Made by a program: the position numbers and the translations under genes
Shown: positions 34,009 to 48,300 of the stretch, in pieces
How the letters are laid out: every line of letters starts with the position of its first letter
How positions within the stretch are numbered: position 1 is the first letter of the stretch
Notes under the pieces: generated by a model
What the model was told of the DNA's origin: nothing
The model's input: only the letters and a program-made list of their open reading frames with translations
The model's database searches: none
DNA from: Cucumis sativus
Lineage: Eukaryota > Streptophyta > Magnoliopsida > Cucurbitales > Cucurbitaceae
Assembly (NCBI RefSeq): GCF_000004075.3
Contig: NC_026661.2
Location: 18,504,307 to 18,568,306, forward strand
Direction: 5' to 3'
Length of the DNA stretch: 64,000 nucleotides

Positions 34009-35161
34009 AGTTGAAGTCCTTATATTTTGGAAGCATTGTTTGCAGTAGGATTAGCTATATTTCCATACCTTGTCTCGAAGCGTTTTCCATATAGAACATA
34101 GCAAGGGGATTGCCTGAGTTATGAGATGATGCAACTCTTGTTTATTTCTGAAGTTTTAATATCTATAAATTTTGCTCATGTAGCTCTCTTCTTTTGATTG
34201 ATTTGAAGATACTTTTCTTACTACGAGAGTATTAGCAAAAGTGACAATCTGTACTTGGTTTGAGAAATTGGAATTGGCACAGTTCTGAGGAAGTTCAAAC
34301 TGTTTGGTACTGTTTGCGGAAGAGTTTGCAACCCTAGTGGTTTACTTCAATGGAGGACATCAAATAAACTTAAATTCTTGAGAAAGCTCTAAACTTTTTA
34401 GTCATTTTCAAAAAAAAAAAAAAACTATCCTTGGAAGTTTAATTTTGTGACTGGCTCCTGCTTCAGTGAATTGGGCATTGCGGTAGGTCTGTGGCAGGCT
34501 CCTGTCTGTAGGAAGCTCAATACTAGTATCTAATAGGCATGGTTTTAAATGCTGAGAGAATGGCACCTTTGAAAGAAAATAGGCTAATTTCTTATTGTTT
34601 ATTATTTTCGTCAACTCTTTTATAGTCAGTTAATCCCTAGATTAGAAGCAGTTATAATGCAAATTTTCTTGCTTGAATATTTCCTTTCAAGCGATAGTAC
34701 AATCTCCCCGCCATCCACTTCCCCCCTTCCTCCCAATGATCTGTAATTCGATTAAATAGGGTTTAGGAACCTGGCGCAAGTGTGTAATCTCTGAAAATAT
34801 CCATTAAGATGCAATCTCTGATAAAAGACCCGTGTGGAATGTTGGATTGCATCATAATCTTTCAAACCGAAACCCAAAGAGGAATGGAGTTGTCAACTCC
34901 AATTACAATCTGAGTTTTTTTTATCGTAGAGTTGATAAAAACAGGTTTTCTTTTCCCTTTGCCAACCAACTTAAGCCACCACAAAGTACTCAAAATATTT
35001 GATTGATTTTGATCAATTTCAGAAACTTGAGTGAACTTAAGCGTCCAATGAAATTTTGGGAAAGACGTTTATAGAAATAACTTGCAACAAAATTGACTAG
35101 ACTGTTCGTATTTTTAAAATACATGTAACAAATGTTGTCGACTAGATTGCCAAACACCATC
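34009..35161. other. Spacer between eL22 and U2 copy 3
   Basis: 3' untranslated region of eL22 followed by AT-rich DNA. No further gene. Confidence 0.5.
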
Positions 35162-35573
35162 CATCCATGCTTTTACTAATCTCTACTCGACTTCGATCTA
35201 ATAAGGTTCAATAATTTTGATTGCATACGAAAAATAAGTGCCTGAAAATCGTTTCGAAAATTAAATAAGTACAGGTTCCACTTTTCAAATTCCTAGGAAA
35301 TCCAACAGTAGATCAAGATAAGGTATCTAACTGATCTGTCTGCTACAATGAAAATCTTTAGGCTCAAAAATTGGAGGGGTGCGCCAAGGCCCAAACAGTA
35401 GTGCAACGCAAGGGCAACGCTCAAGGGCCCCAATAGCAAGCTATTGAGATGGACCCTCCCCCTAGAAAAATAAATTTAATATCATGTGGGCCGATGGCCC
35501 ACGTATCAGATATTAAACTGATAAGAACAGATACTACACTTGATCTTAGCCAAAAGGCCGAGAAAGGTATGCT
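35162..35573. repeat. Segment nearly identical to 27070-27480 (contains U2 copy 3)
   Basis: Partner of the 27-kb segment, same orientation. One extra C is the only difference I found over about 410 bp. Confidence 0.95.
35371..35570 (-). ncRNA. U2: U2 spliceosomal snRNA, copy 3
   Basis: 200 nt with all U2 landmarks. Identical to copy 2 apart from one C. The 3' element GAGCCTAAA is at 35357-35365, again 5 nt past the end. Confidence 0.95.
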
Positions 35574-35596
35574 TTTTCAAGTCTTCCACCACTGGT

Positions 35597-35644
35597 TTTA
35601 TACTCACCTTGTCTCTCCAAAATGTCGAATTAAGCGATGTGGGA
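35597..35644 (-). promoter_or_regulatory. U2 promoter, copy 3 (USE and TATA)
   Basis: USE TCCCACATCG at 35635-35644 and TATAAAA at 35597-35602 (plus flanking T). The sequence around these boxes differs clearly from copy 2 while the boxes and spacing are the same. Confidence 0.88.
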
Positions 35645-37774
35645 ATAATGCCACGCGTAGACCTCCTATTTTTTGTGCAGATGAGGGAAGTTTTGCTTCT
35701 CTTTTCTGTTCTTACTTACTAATGATTTTGAAATCGATTCAATGGTTGAATTCTTTTGTTGATGTTTTTTTTGTGTGTTTATTTTAGATATTTGGCCCCA
35801 CTACGTAGCATGTGAACTAATTAATTTTATAATTGGTTTCCATAATGTTATGAAGCAGCCATTATATCAATGTATGTATATGAACTGCACATATTGACAT
35901 ATCAGAGTTTGTTTTAATTTGGTTATTTAATAGTTTGGTAGGTTTTCAAAGTAAATGGAGAGAATATGGTCTACATGAGCATTCTGCCACGTAATGTCAA
36001 GATTTAATGGGTGTTCGAGAAAATTAGTAATTATCCATCATCATGCACATGTTTTCAATATTTATGATATATGTTTCAGTTTTTTTGTTGGACTGTTCAT
36101 AGTTTTTAAATTAAAAGATGGAGTTGAACAAAAGAAAATAATTTTTCTTTATTAAATATCCTACTAAAAAACCGATAAAAAATTACTAGATCAACTTGAT
36201 TTGATTTGGTGTTTTAGTTTCATGTGCTTTCTCGTTTGGTTTAATAGAATTTAAATTCTTGTGTGACTATAAATTTTGTGTTGATACATGAAATTTTTTT
36301 GTCCAAAATTGGTTGGTTAGTTGTGAGATGTTGTGACAATCAATTGGAATAGAGATGTTCTGACAAAAATGGAGACAAAAGGTTGCTAATTATAACAAAG
36401 ATAAAAGCATGAATAGGTGAAAAGAAAGACTATACATGTTAGGTTTTGTTGATAGTTGCTTTAAGCAAGACACGAAGTCTACTTGTCTGGTCCAATTAAC
36501 TTAAAGAGATTTTGAAGGAGATGAGAGGAAACATATGTCTCGAAAGAAAAAAAACTAGAGCATTAGATGTCAAGTTGACCAACTGAATTGGTGAATATAT
36601 ACAAGTTGAGAAATAACCAAGTCTCATGTTTAGATTTGCAATATGACGACCTTAAATAAGGAGAGTAAGTAATCTTCCTAGAATAAATCCAGTAAGTAAT
36701 CTCTTGTAGTGAAAAAATTAAACTTGTTTAACTGGACAAAGCTTATCTCCAAGAACTAAACTCCACAACTAAGTAGACTACAAGCTCAACGACAACAAAT
36801 ACGTGCAAGTTTCTCCCATATATGAACCTTTTTTTTTTTGAAAAAATAAATTAGAAAGGCAAGAGGCTACAAATGTTTGTGTGTAACCCTTTTATTTCTA
36901 AGCATCCAAAACCAAAGTTAAATAAAATTATTGAACTCCGTGGACTCCAAACATAATTAAAAACTTGAATTGTTTTTGCGTTTCTCTAAATTATAAATTT
37001 TAAAATAATTTATTTTGAAACGAAGGCCAATTGTTTAACGTCTGTCTTTCTAAGAATTTATAAAAACTATTTTTACACTTAAAAATATATATCTAAATAT
37101 TGCATTATTTTATTTTTAACTTATCTACAATAAACTTTTTAGATATAAAAATAAATAAACAAGAACAGGAAGAAGAATGCATTAGTTTTTTAAAAAATTA
37201 AAATAAAAAATTGTTATCACTAATGGAGGTTGAGTTATTAGAGATTGTCATGAGAAATAACAAAATTCTAGGATTATTAATGAGTAGTCCGATTCACCCA
37301 AAATTAAACATTTTAACTATGTATTAGTTACACAAGTAGTTATTCCTTTTCGATGTTACAAATTTTTTTTGATAGAATATAATAAGATCGTAAGTTGAGA
37401 ATAATTATAATAAAGAAAGAAGAGAATTTTGAACATAATAATTTTATATCAAAAAAATCCGAAGATTCAAAATATGCAAAATACGGAGTTACAAGTTCTT
37501 TTTTATTTTTATTTTGTCTTTATTTATTTATTTTGTTTACAATATCAAGCCCTCCTATAACAATCACATAATTCAAACACAATACACTTGGACATTCCGC
37601 GAAATAAAAGAACCTACAGGGGTAGACTAAAAACCCATAAACTTCCAACACTAACTACTATATTATTACTTTATTTGAAACGATTAACACTACTACTAAC
37701 ATGTGAATTAAGTAAAATCTCCACACTAATTTGAAGAAGCACATTTGACAGGAAGAAACATTTGGGCTTGAGAT
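35645..37774. other. Spacer between U2 copies 3 and 4
   Basis: About 2.1 kb, very AT-rich. No coding exon, RNA gene or strong repeat recognised. Confidence 0.45.
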
Positions 37775-37973
37775 TTGGAGGGGTGCGCCAGGCCCAAGCA
37801 GTAGTGCAACGCAAGGGCGACGCTCGAAGGCCCCAATAGCAAGCTATTGCGATGGACCCTCCCCCTAGAAAAATAAATTTAATATCATGTGGGCCGATGG
37901 CCCACGTATCAGATATTAAACTGATAAGAACAGATACTACACTTGATCTTAGCCAAAAGGCCGAGAAAGGTAT
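37775..37973 (-). ncRNA. U2: U2 spliceosomal snRNA, copy 4
   Basis: 199 nt. 5' half identical to the other copies. The 3' half (GGGCCTGGCGCACCCC) is closest to the classical plant U2 sequence as I remember it, so this may be the most typical member. AAGCCCAAA lies 5 nt after the 3' end (37761-37769). Confidence 0.95.
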
Positions 37974-37996
37974 GCTTAACTCATCTTTCCACCACC

Positions 37997-38047
37997 GATT
38001 TTATACCCACATTCTCCCTTAATGTTTTGAAACTGATCGATGTGGGA
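37997..38047 (-). promoter_or_regulatory. U2 promoter, copy 4 (USE and TATA)
   Basis: USE TCCCACATCG at 38038-38047 and TATAAAATC at 37997-38005, separated as in copies 2 and 3. Confidence 0.88.
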
Positions 38048-39302
38048 GAAAATCCCCGGAAGTTCCTAGAATAGTTTTCTAATTTTTTTTTTTTTTTTTT
38101 TTTCTGTAAAGTTCCTTACGTACTCACGGGCGAGGAGAACTTACACAACTGTAATTTTAGATTTTAGAAATTAACCATTTTTAGAGTAATTTCTTAAAAG
38201 TAAAACTCTTTTCACAAAACTATATTTAATGTAGTAGTGCAGATTAAAATGACTTTCTCCTTTTATAAATCTATTATTTATAATAATCGGATATTTTAAC
38301 AGAGTAACAGTTTAATTTTAAAATTTTATACTTTAAAATTTGTGCTTTATCTCTTTTAATTTTCTTATTAGGGTTTTTAATCATTGCCTTTATTAAACAA
38401 AAATATAAGTTTTCCAAATATATTTTTTTTGGCCTCAAATCGTAGCTTAAATTTTTGAACGGACTCATAAAAAATAAATTAAGTGAATATCGTACTTAGT
38501 CTACTATCTATTAAACATTTTTAAAACGTAGGTAACTTTGAAACCATATAAACTTCTTAAAAACTATCTAAAGTTTAGATACCATTAAACAGAAACAAAC
38601 ATATATAATTATTTGATATCTCAAACAATGTCTTGTTTGTATGTTATATATTTGATTCTCATAAAGTATAAAGAATCGAATATTCTAAGTTAACTTAGAG
38701 TATATGCAAATTAACGCTAAACTAGACTAAACTGAAATTTAATTATAAGAACTTCACATATTATCAACTTGATAGCTTTGGTTCATAAAGAAATGAAAAG
38801 CAAAACTGATTTAGAACTTGTATTGCAATTTGCTAGTCCCACCTATTGTTCGCATATTACCTACTTGATTAGTAAATAGTTAACAAAATTAATCATAATA
38901 CATACATTAATTCTAAGATAACTAAAGTAATTTTTATTTCAAGGTGATAATTTTGACATAAACGGCCCATCCCAACTATCAAAATCAAAAAGTTGAATAC
39001 AATAGAAATGAACCTACAATTTCACAACATACAATAGGCAGAACTGAGGTTATGTGTTTAGAACAGAACACAAAGCAGCAAGAAAATGAATACCCTTTTT
39101 TTTCTCTCTGGGGGTGGGGACAAAATTTAAGATGTTCGACCGGTTTATTCGTAGAGCTAGGCGAGTTCTTCTAAGCAAACGAGACGAGGGTTGGAAGACG
39201 TGCAGTTGGTATCAAAAACAACGTTTACAAAGGCAATGTACGGCAATTCAAAAGATCAAGAAATGACTACAGCGTGAGGATATGCCTGGCTTTTCAACCT
39301 CC
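38048..39302. other. Spacer between U2 copy 4 and PHR2
   Basis: T-run of about 20 near 38084-38103, otherwise AT-rich. The last 200 bp are probably the 3' untranslated region of PHR2. Confidence 0.45.
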
Positions 39303-42300
39303 CTAAGCAAGGGCGCCAGTACAAGCTGTAGCTGGAGAAGGATTAGGCTGTTTCTTTGTTGAATTGTATTTCTTGGTAATGAATCTGCAATAGACCAAAG
39401 ATTGAGTGCATTAATATAGTGTTCTAAGCATACGGGTGTTTAGACTTTTACCAATAAACCTATCAATATAGCGTTCTTAAAATTGAGTGAAGCATTTGAA
39501 TACTGAAGCATTGGTCAGTTTTGGACACCTGATATTCCGTTTGATAATGATTTCCATTTTAGTTTTATGTTTTTGAAATTTATGTTTCCCTCCAATTCCC
39601 TTATTATGAATATCATCTTGTTAAGATTTTTTTTGAATTTTTAGTCAAATTCTAAAAAGAAAAAATTTAAAACAAAACAATAAACTTATAAGAGAGTAGT
39701 ATTTTATAAACTTAATTATCAAAAACTAAAAACTTCGGGAAAAAAAAAAAGATAAACAACCTTGTACAAAGATCAAAGTTCCATTACAAACATGTACAAA
39801 GATCAAGATGAAACCAAGGGAAGAGGATAAAGATAAACAACCTTCTTATCTCGTTTTAGAAAGGTACTTAAGGTTCAAGATGAAACTACGAAAACCAATA
39901 AAACTCTCTGAATTGAGTTAATTCGATGAGTTTAGATATTCTTGTTAGTTGGTCTAACTTTTATTAACTACAAGAAACAGAAAGATAGATAGTCAATTCA
40001 ATTTGGACGGATTTTTATCCATTTTGGATGTTTTGATTCTAGCTTCAAAAATATTATTGGTTCTGGCCTGGGTGGATAATTTTTCTTAAACTGGCTCCAA
40101 CTCGCTTAGATTCCTAACTTGAGTTGGAACAAACAATTTCCAGTGAATTGACAAATAAAAGACAGAACAAATTGAGACGCAGGCTTTGGCATTACCTGAA
40201 GAAATCCCTCCATAATAACTCAAACATCAGCCAGTTTGTTCCAGTGCCATTGCCACCATCATTCTTCCTGTTATCAGAAAAGGTTCACCACGTAAGATGA
40301 TTTTCTCGTTGATTAGTGTGTTTCTTTAACAGCTTTGGATTGTTAATGTAGCCTGAAAAAGGACAAAGGAGTGGGCATCGATATGCACCTGGAAACAGTT
40401 TTATTTAATTCATCAAACACGGATCGGGGTGAAATGCAACCCATGGTCAGCCATGGAGAAATTTTGTTTGAAAAGGTAGCACCATATATGCTACTCTGAA
40501 CACCATTATTTGTCGCCTTTGGTGGTTGGGCTCGGCACTCAGCTGCATATTTTTGAAGCCTATGAAGTGCTTCAGTCTCCCCACCTACTTGAGAGGTATT
40601 GGGAGCTAGCCATCCTTCCTATATGATGAAGTTAACAGTGTTGTGATATTTCAAGAAAAGTAGAGAATACTCTCAAGATATTGAATGTCATAAAGCAAGT
40701 GTTTTATACTGTTAACAAATTATTGTTTCCAAATGCATCTGCAGCGAGGACACAACACTTCCAGAAATCTGTTCAACTCATGAAAACTTGAGAAGGTTTC
40801 AAGAATCTCAATCCAGAACATCAATTTGCAGCACAAAAATCCTTAACAACTCTCAGTCCTACAAAAGGCTATAATATACAAAGGCATACTAAAACTATTA
40901 AGGAGATGTTTGGGCCCCAACTTCAAGTGGGTGGAGTGACTATTATAGCCCATCCCATGTTTGGGGCTCCAATTATAATAGTTAATATTTTTAACCATTA
41001 TAATGTACAATTAGCAACAATATTACTATTTCAAATCCCGCTTTAATGCAGTGTTTACAATTTTCTACCATTCTTTCTTTCACTCTTTGTTACAGCACCA
41101 GACAAAAATGGTTTGCACCCTAAATATAGACCATTGTAGCCTACGGACTATTATAATCCATGGATTATAATAAGCACATACTATAATAACCAACTCAATG
41201 CCTCAAAGACTTACATTTACAAGAGAGCAGCATTTCCCCTTGATTCAATCCACAGATTTTGAGTTGGTCATGTGAGCATAATAATAACATCTAATTGTTC
41301 TTTACAATGTTAGTTCTCCTATTCCACTACGACTCCGACAAGATAAATATCCACATTGCATCCAACAACTAGTGAAAAGCTAAAGAATTTTCCTTTAACA
41401 CATTACCCATATCCACACCGAAACTGCAGTGGAAGGCCAATCATTTGGGAGAGTAGGTAAAATTGGTATAGTATTAGTAAGAGCATAGATATAATTAGCA
41501 CTAATGTTAAGGATAGAACGTGCAAAGGATTTTGGTAGTGTCCATTGAGGGGCTTTAGGAGAGAGATAACCCTCTCAATCCCAACATCAACATGCAACCA
41601 AATGCCAACCAAAACCCAAAAAAATAATCACAATGGAACATTTTGAGTCAAAAACCAGATATTAAACGAGTATATGTTATGTTCTTCTCATTTTACCAAC
41701 CCAAACGTTTCAGAACAGAAGGATAGGAAACTCAAATACAAGGTCAAAATCATGAGCTTATAGCAATTATACCAGGTTATTCAATCATAAAGCATTAGCT
41801 ATAATTAACTTCTCCTGTCAGTAACTAGATTACCCGAACACGACAGCAGAACAATCCTCCTTCGTCAGCTAAAGAAGCAAATCAAAATGAAATCCAAGCA
41901 GCAATGAAGAACAAGAACAAACCTTAGACATAGCCACAGGTTGGTTAAGACCCAAATCAGACAAAGAAGGAATGTCCCCAGGCTCCACATCGCCACGAGA
42001 AGGCAACCCCTTCATCTTATCCAATGCTTCAATCGTCTTCCTCACACTTAACCCTTGAACTTTCTCTCTAAAAGCACCATGACTCGACGGCATATCCTCC
42101 ATTTTAAACGGCAAATCATCAATATGATACAAAGTACTTCCCCAAAAGTACTTAACCTCAACATTCTCCTCCTTCATCGCACTCTCAATCCTCTCCTCTG
42201 TTTCCATTTCGTCGTGTGAAACCTCGTAGTGAGCATAAACTGCATCAGCCCCAATTTCCTTAGCCAATTCAGCAAGAACAGTTTCAGGTTTCCCAATTCG

Positions 42301-42894
42301 AACAACAAGATTAGACCCCCTCGCCTGGAGATTCTTCCGCAAATCCGAGACCGACTCAATCACAAATGCGGCTCGGAACGGTCCAGTTTTATCAAACCCT
42401 GACGAGGATTTACCATAATCCCTCGGATCGAAACAGTAAACAGGCAAGACGGACATAGAATCATCATGAGCAGAGTTTAGGCATTCGTTATCTTGGAGGC
42501 GTAGATCATTACGGAACCAAACGATGGTAGCTCGACGAATTCCAGCGCCATTGGAGGGCTCTGAGGGACGGCGAGGGCCTAAAGAGAGAGGGATTTGAAG
42601 TGGATTGGCAGAAATGTTGGATTTTAGAGAGATTTTAGGGGGACAGAGAGAAGAACATGAAATGGGTAAGCGAGAAAGAGAAGAAGCTTGAGTGGGAACT
42701 TCATCTTTGTTTGGTTGCCGAGAAAACAAGCCAGAAAATTTGGGTTGGACGAGAAAGTTGGAGGGAATGGCCGTTGAGAGAGATAAAGTGAGAGAAGCGA
42801 CGGCGAGGGGTGTAGAATGGAGTGGAATGGCCGGAGTTTGGTCGTCCGATGAATTGGGTTCAGGATTTTCAAGGATTAGGGAGTTGGGATCCAT
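39303..42894 (-). CDS. PHR2: PHR2, photolyase/cryptochrome-family blue-light receptor homologue
   Basis: Coding exons (minus): 41923-42894, 40389-40618, 40196-40267, 39303-39384; 451 aa, close to the 447 aa I recall for Arabidopsis PHR2. Residues 1-120 are Ser/Pro-rich and could be a plastid-type targeting region. The photolyase alpha/beta fold follows from 122: IVWFRNDLRLQDNECLN, then VLPVYCFDPRDYGKSSSGFD and NLQARGSNLVVRIGKPE. The C-terminal part has SNKISPWLTMGCISPRSVFD and NWLMFELLWRDFFR, typical of the start of the FAD-binding domain, but the protein ends soon after, as in PHR2 generally. Its biochemical role is not established; classical photolyase activity is doubtful given the short FAD domain. 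The first intron carries a MITE-like insertion. Confidence 0.92.
40905..41210. mobile_element. MITE-like element in PHR2 intron 1
   Basis: About 300 bp with inverted similarity between its ends: left GTGGAGTGACTATTATAG, right (complement) GTTGGTTATTATAG, with inner inverted phrases ATTATAATCC/GGATTATAAT. Short, non-coding and AT-rich, as expected of a non-autonomous DNA transposon. Superfamily unclear (PIF/Harbinger or hAT), target duplication not resolved. Confidence 0.4.
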
Positions 42895-45320
42895 GATTGA
42901 AGGTTGAAGGATTGAAATGAAGATAAGATTTTGAGAATGTTATAAGAATTTTGCTTCGCTCGCGAGGGAATTTGAGGGAGTTGGTGGACTGAGGATTAGA
43001 GAGCGGAAAAGTTGTGTCCAAAAAGCACACCTCTTTTTTTTTTCTTTTAATAACAATAATTATTATAATTATTTATTTTATTGATGAAATATTAGGTTTG
43101 TTCTAAACAATACGGCTGCGCTCACCTACCGTTGCTGAACATTGGCTGTCCAACTAATATATAAAGTTTAGTCTCCAAAAATTCAAGCTAATAGTAAATT
43201 TGTTCAACCTTAATCAATTTTTAATTTAGTCTCACAAAATAACTTTTATTCAAATTACATAAATAATGACAATAATGTATAACAGTTTATTAAAATTAGT
43301 TAAACAACAACAATAATTTTTGTTCCATGTTTGTTCCATTTATTGAATATGTTCTTAAAATTTATAGTAAAGATACTAATGTATAACACTTTTTTAGAAA
43401 AATAATCAACCAAGACACAGTTTGAAATTATTAAAAATATGGTTTACAATTGAGCAAATTTTAAAATATGGAAATAAAAACAGTATTTTAAACCAAAATT
43501 TAATTTATGTTAAGTTAATTTATTTGAATAGTAAACATAAAATAAGAGTTATTTAAGAAACTATTTATTGTTCTTTACCGTACTTATACGAGAGGGATAA
43601 TCACTAGATTCATTTTGACACTAATTTACTTACTTTACTTTCCTAGATTTGATTAAAATAATGTTTGTTTAGGATAGTTATCGATGAATTTTACTTTTTA
43701 ACGTTCGAGCTACAAGAAATTGCATGTATTTCGTTCGTAGGTTTAAAACATAATTGGTTAGTCTATGTGATTTTTTAAAAAAAATAGTTATTAAATAATG
43801 AGAAACACATATGGTGACAAGGTTATGCTATCACTACCAACATACTTTAGGCTCACAGCTAGTTTGTCTTAGTATTTATACTCTTTTATAATTATTAAAT
43901 TATCTGGTGTAGGACAAAAGTATCGCCATTTGCTTACGATCATAAGCTCACAAGTCATCTCCAACTATTATTATATAAAATTTGTTTATGATAAAATAAT
44001 GAAAACAATATTACATCATAACGAATGAGGAGATTAATTTGGTCTTAATGGTTGTACTATGTTGGCCTAAGATTACAATGACTATGTTTGGGCCAACCAT
44101 AAAAATAAATTAATAATGTGCAAGTGAGTTAGTTCAAGTAATTAACTTTTTTGAGAAGATTAATGAACTGATCCAACCATTATAGATTAAATTAAATTCA
44201 CATTTCCATGTAAATTGCATTTTCATGCATTTATCTTCGATTCTTAAAACGTTTTAGCCCACTGTGTGACATTTTTTCTTCCCTTTTTGAAATCAAATGT
44301 ACAGAAAATTGGTATACAAAATGGATAAGAATATTTGTTTTGACAATAGGAAAGAAGAATTAATATCAATCAACCTACCACATCGGCATATGGTCAACTA
44401 TGTGTCACAAAATTACAAAAGAAATGTGAAAATGACTTCCTATTTCAAACTATTAAAGATATAAAAAGAAAGTTTTAAGATTTTGAACTATCAAACTTGA
44501 CAATTCTATATATTATATTAGTTATACAAGTTTCAGAATTCAACTTTCATTATTTATGGATTTAACTTTATTATTATAAATAAATTTGAAGGTTCAATTT
44601 TAACGTTTTCTAATTATCATCACTAAAAGTTGTAAAAGTTGTAAGAATGAAATTGCAATCACTCGTGTAGGTTTTGCAATTTACAGATTGGATATTTAAA
44701 TTTAAATAATAGTAAATTAGAGAAAAATGTATAAATAGTTATATAGTGAGAGAGTTGAAATGGGTGGGTTGGTGTGGTATGTGGAGTATAACACTCTTTA
44801 TGTATTTTGACCACCAAATCAGTTTCTATTTTTTTATGTAACCATTAAAAAGTATACTCCAGTATTTAAATTTAATATATACATATGACAATTAATTTTT
44901 TAAAATAAAAAATGTTCACAGATTAAAGACTAAAGATCCCACGTAATTAACATCATACCTCTGTAATTGAATTATATTTATAGTTTACTACGATTATAGA
45001 ATACCAATTAACAGCAAACAATTAAACGAGCTCCACCTTTTTTATTACCATTAATCGATTACGGTAACATACCTAAACGTATATAATTACTCTATAATTC
45101 AAAGCTGAAAAGGGAAATAATGATGATTATATTAATACAGCTCAAAATTGGATTAAAGTAATATCGTACAAATGGAGTATAAATAGAGCCTAACTATTAT
45201 CAGATTTTGCCTGAGCTCAAAATTTACACAAACAGCCGCGAGCTTAGCGCCTTAGGAAAGCCATGAAATTTCCAAAAACCATGGCCGATGAGGGTGTTTC
45301 CGTCTCATTATCAACTGATT
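42895..45320. other. Spacer between PHR2 and UTP14
   Basis: Upstream region of PHR2 and downstream region of UTP14. 2.4 kb of AT-rich DNA, no gene or strong repeat seen. Confidence 0.45.
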
Positions 45321-48300
45321 TTAGGCCCCAACTTTTTTCATTTTTTTGGCTGATTTTCCATGGTTGGTTTTACCATTTTTTCTCTTTTGTTTTTGTCCCT
45401 TCTGTTTGTGCTCCTCAACTTTCTGGTGAGGATCAACTTCCTCAAATTCGATTGGTTTTATAATGACACCAGACTTCTTCACGACCTGCATAAAAAAATT
45501 GTAAAGGAACCATCAATATGTTTCTATCAAGATGAGGTTTTTGCAGTTTTAATACACAATGAGATTGTGCTAACCTCAGGTCGGTTAAGAGCGCCAATTA
45601 CAGATGTAGGGTTGAAATCTGGGCCGATAGGCATGCGGATACTGTGCTCAAATACATCCTTTTCTGTATAAGGAAAAGGAAGAGTTTTTGTGTAGAGTTT
45701 CTCAGCCTGCCACCAAAAAGAAAAATGGCCATTCAATCACCATAACAAGACACAATACTATCGGGTGGAGGATTGAACCTCCAACATGGGGAGACGGAGG
45801 TTATGCCAATACCAATGAGCCAAATTCACTTAAAAACAAGATGTGATACTCAACATTATAAAAATGACATTGTTCAACGGTCCAAAGGGAGTTTATCTTT
45901 TAAATGAGTTGTAGCTGTTTCGGCGAATGTTAAGCCACTGACCTTTTTATCCAACTTCTCAGAAATGATAACATGTTTGAGATTTGCATCCTTCCTATTC
46001 TTGAGAGCTTCCTGCCTCTTCTTGTTTGCAAGTTCGTGTTCTTTCAGCATCCAAGAAGGTAAGCCTTTTTTCTTCTGGACGTGAGTCCATTGACCCCATC
46101 CAGGTAGTAAAACGGGCTTTTCTGGTTCAGGATTTTCCTCATTCAAAATTTCCTCTTTTTGCCTCTCGAATTCCTCCTCTACATCGTCTCCAGCAAAAGC
46201 TTGACGAATTAAATCTGATTGAGATGGAAGTTCATAAGACTCATTATTAGCTGAGGACAGAACCCCATCAACCATCAGCTCCTGATCCGAGTCACTTTGA
46301 TCATCCACGTCTTGCATAGTTTCCTGTACCAGATGATCAAGGAACGATGTAATGATATTAACAAGAATAACAGCAAACCAGAAATGATAACACCAACAAA
46401 TTGATAGTGGAAAACAATCATACCTTCGTAACTTGACCTTGGAATTCTAGCTTAGATGAAACAATGGGAGAGGGTTTAGAATCCACTCTTTTTTCAAGAT
46501 CTTTAGCCTGCATTGCCAAGGATATGCTAATTATAAACATTTTACTTAAAAGAAAATGTTTTAACAAAGATGATCAGGCACACAATGGAAGAACGAAACC
46601 TTAACCTTTTTCCATGTGCCCGATGCAAAAATGGCAACTTCATATGTCGTCTTAGGACCTGGATCTCTAACAGTTTCATCAAAGCTCTGAGAAAGTAAGA
46701 GAGAAAAGAATGATTATTCAGCAAAAGAAGAAAGAAATAGAAAGAAACAGCCCAGACTGAACAAATATTCATGAAACATTCCTACTTTAAAAACTGAATT
46801 CTGATGCGTCTTGGAGTCTTCACATAGAATATCGGAATCAATATTTGCATCAGCGAATAAACTGCTTTTATTATTGTCCCCATCGTACCCCACAGCTTCT
46901 CCAGCCTGAGTGTCATCTTCATCCTCTGTATCATCATAATATTCTGACTTCGTCTTCTTTCTTGGTTCTGGAGCAGATTTTTTCATTGAACCAAAGGTTC
47001 TTCTACCATTAGTAGTTTCTGTATCCATATTCTCTATCTCAGAATTATTAAGCTGCTTCGAGAGTGACTCAAACTCCTGGATGGCAAGTTTGGCCTCTTC
47101 AGCAGCTGCCTCTTCCCTTTTCTTCATCCCCCGTACCTACCAGAAAACAAATGGTTGCATACAAAATTAGATAACAGATTATAAATTCACATTTTTAAGG
47201 TTGAAGCTAAAATTTCATCTGCAATAATTCCAACTTCAGTTCTACCACAACACAGAAAGGAACTGTTACCACCTGCCATGGAAAAATCATGTTAAAAGAC
47301 TTTCCTATTACATTTCATTCTTTCCCCTTCTCTAAGTCTCGTGCATATGAGTGAATAGTTGCCTGTATTTGAAATGGCCTAGGATAACGTGTGGTAACCT
47401 ATAAGTATCTGGGAATGTATAGTTTCAATTACCAGAAAGAACATCCCACCATCCCGTTAAAATGCTGATCCAATGAAAATACATGGTAGTAGAATAGAAT
47501 CAGTCAGCCGAGTATAATGAATGAAAATTCAAATGACCGACACTACCGACAAGCATTTATTACCATGAAAGGCAAAGCAAGCAATCCAGAGTTGGGAGCT
47601 TCCTCCCCATCCTCTAGCGCTTTTAAAGTCTTCTCCTTTGCCTTCTCCAACAACTTCGATGCCCTGCTGTTGCTTTCGTCAGCTGACTGATCATCCGAGT
47701 ATTCTTCATCGCTACTTTCATCACTGCTACTGCTACTATCTTTCAATGTGTGCATTTTTCGAGTCAAATTTGCATGCTGGTGGAGTTGTTCAGCTATTGC
47801 AGCTCGTGTACCTTCATCTTGAGCATTCAAACCACGACTCAAAATGCGCTTTGCCCATCGTGAGCTATTTTTGTGCTTCAGAGTCATGCGCTCCTACATG
47901 AAACAGGACATGATTCAAAATATTGAACACTGGAGATAAATTATTAATGATGGGGCGGCGGGATGAAATATATATGTTTTGTAAAGAACATGATAAAACT
48001 CAACCCAGTTGATATTTCCATTACAAGTTTAAAAAATAACTGTCCAAATCATCACCTCTGCCCGTTTGAATTCTTGCTTCATAGCCAAATCTTTAGCAGC
48101 ATCAGGATCCATTTCAATTTGGACAGACATCTCCTTCACTCTGTCTTTCTTCAGCAGGCGATGGTAAGTTTTTGATTTAATTTTTTTAATATGTTTTGCC
48201 TTCATCTCATGACGAAAAAGAAGACTGCGCATTTTAGCAAGCCGATTCTGACGATCCTTTTCATCCTCAAATGATACCTGCCAGAAAATAACAGTATCTA

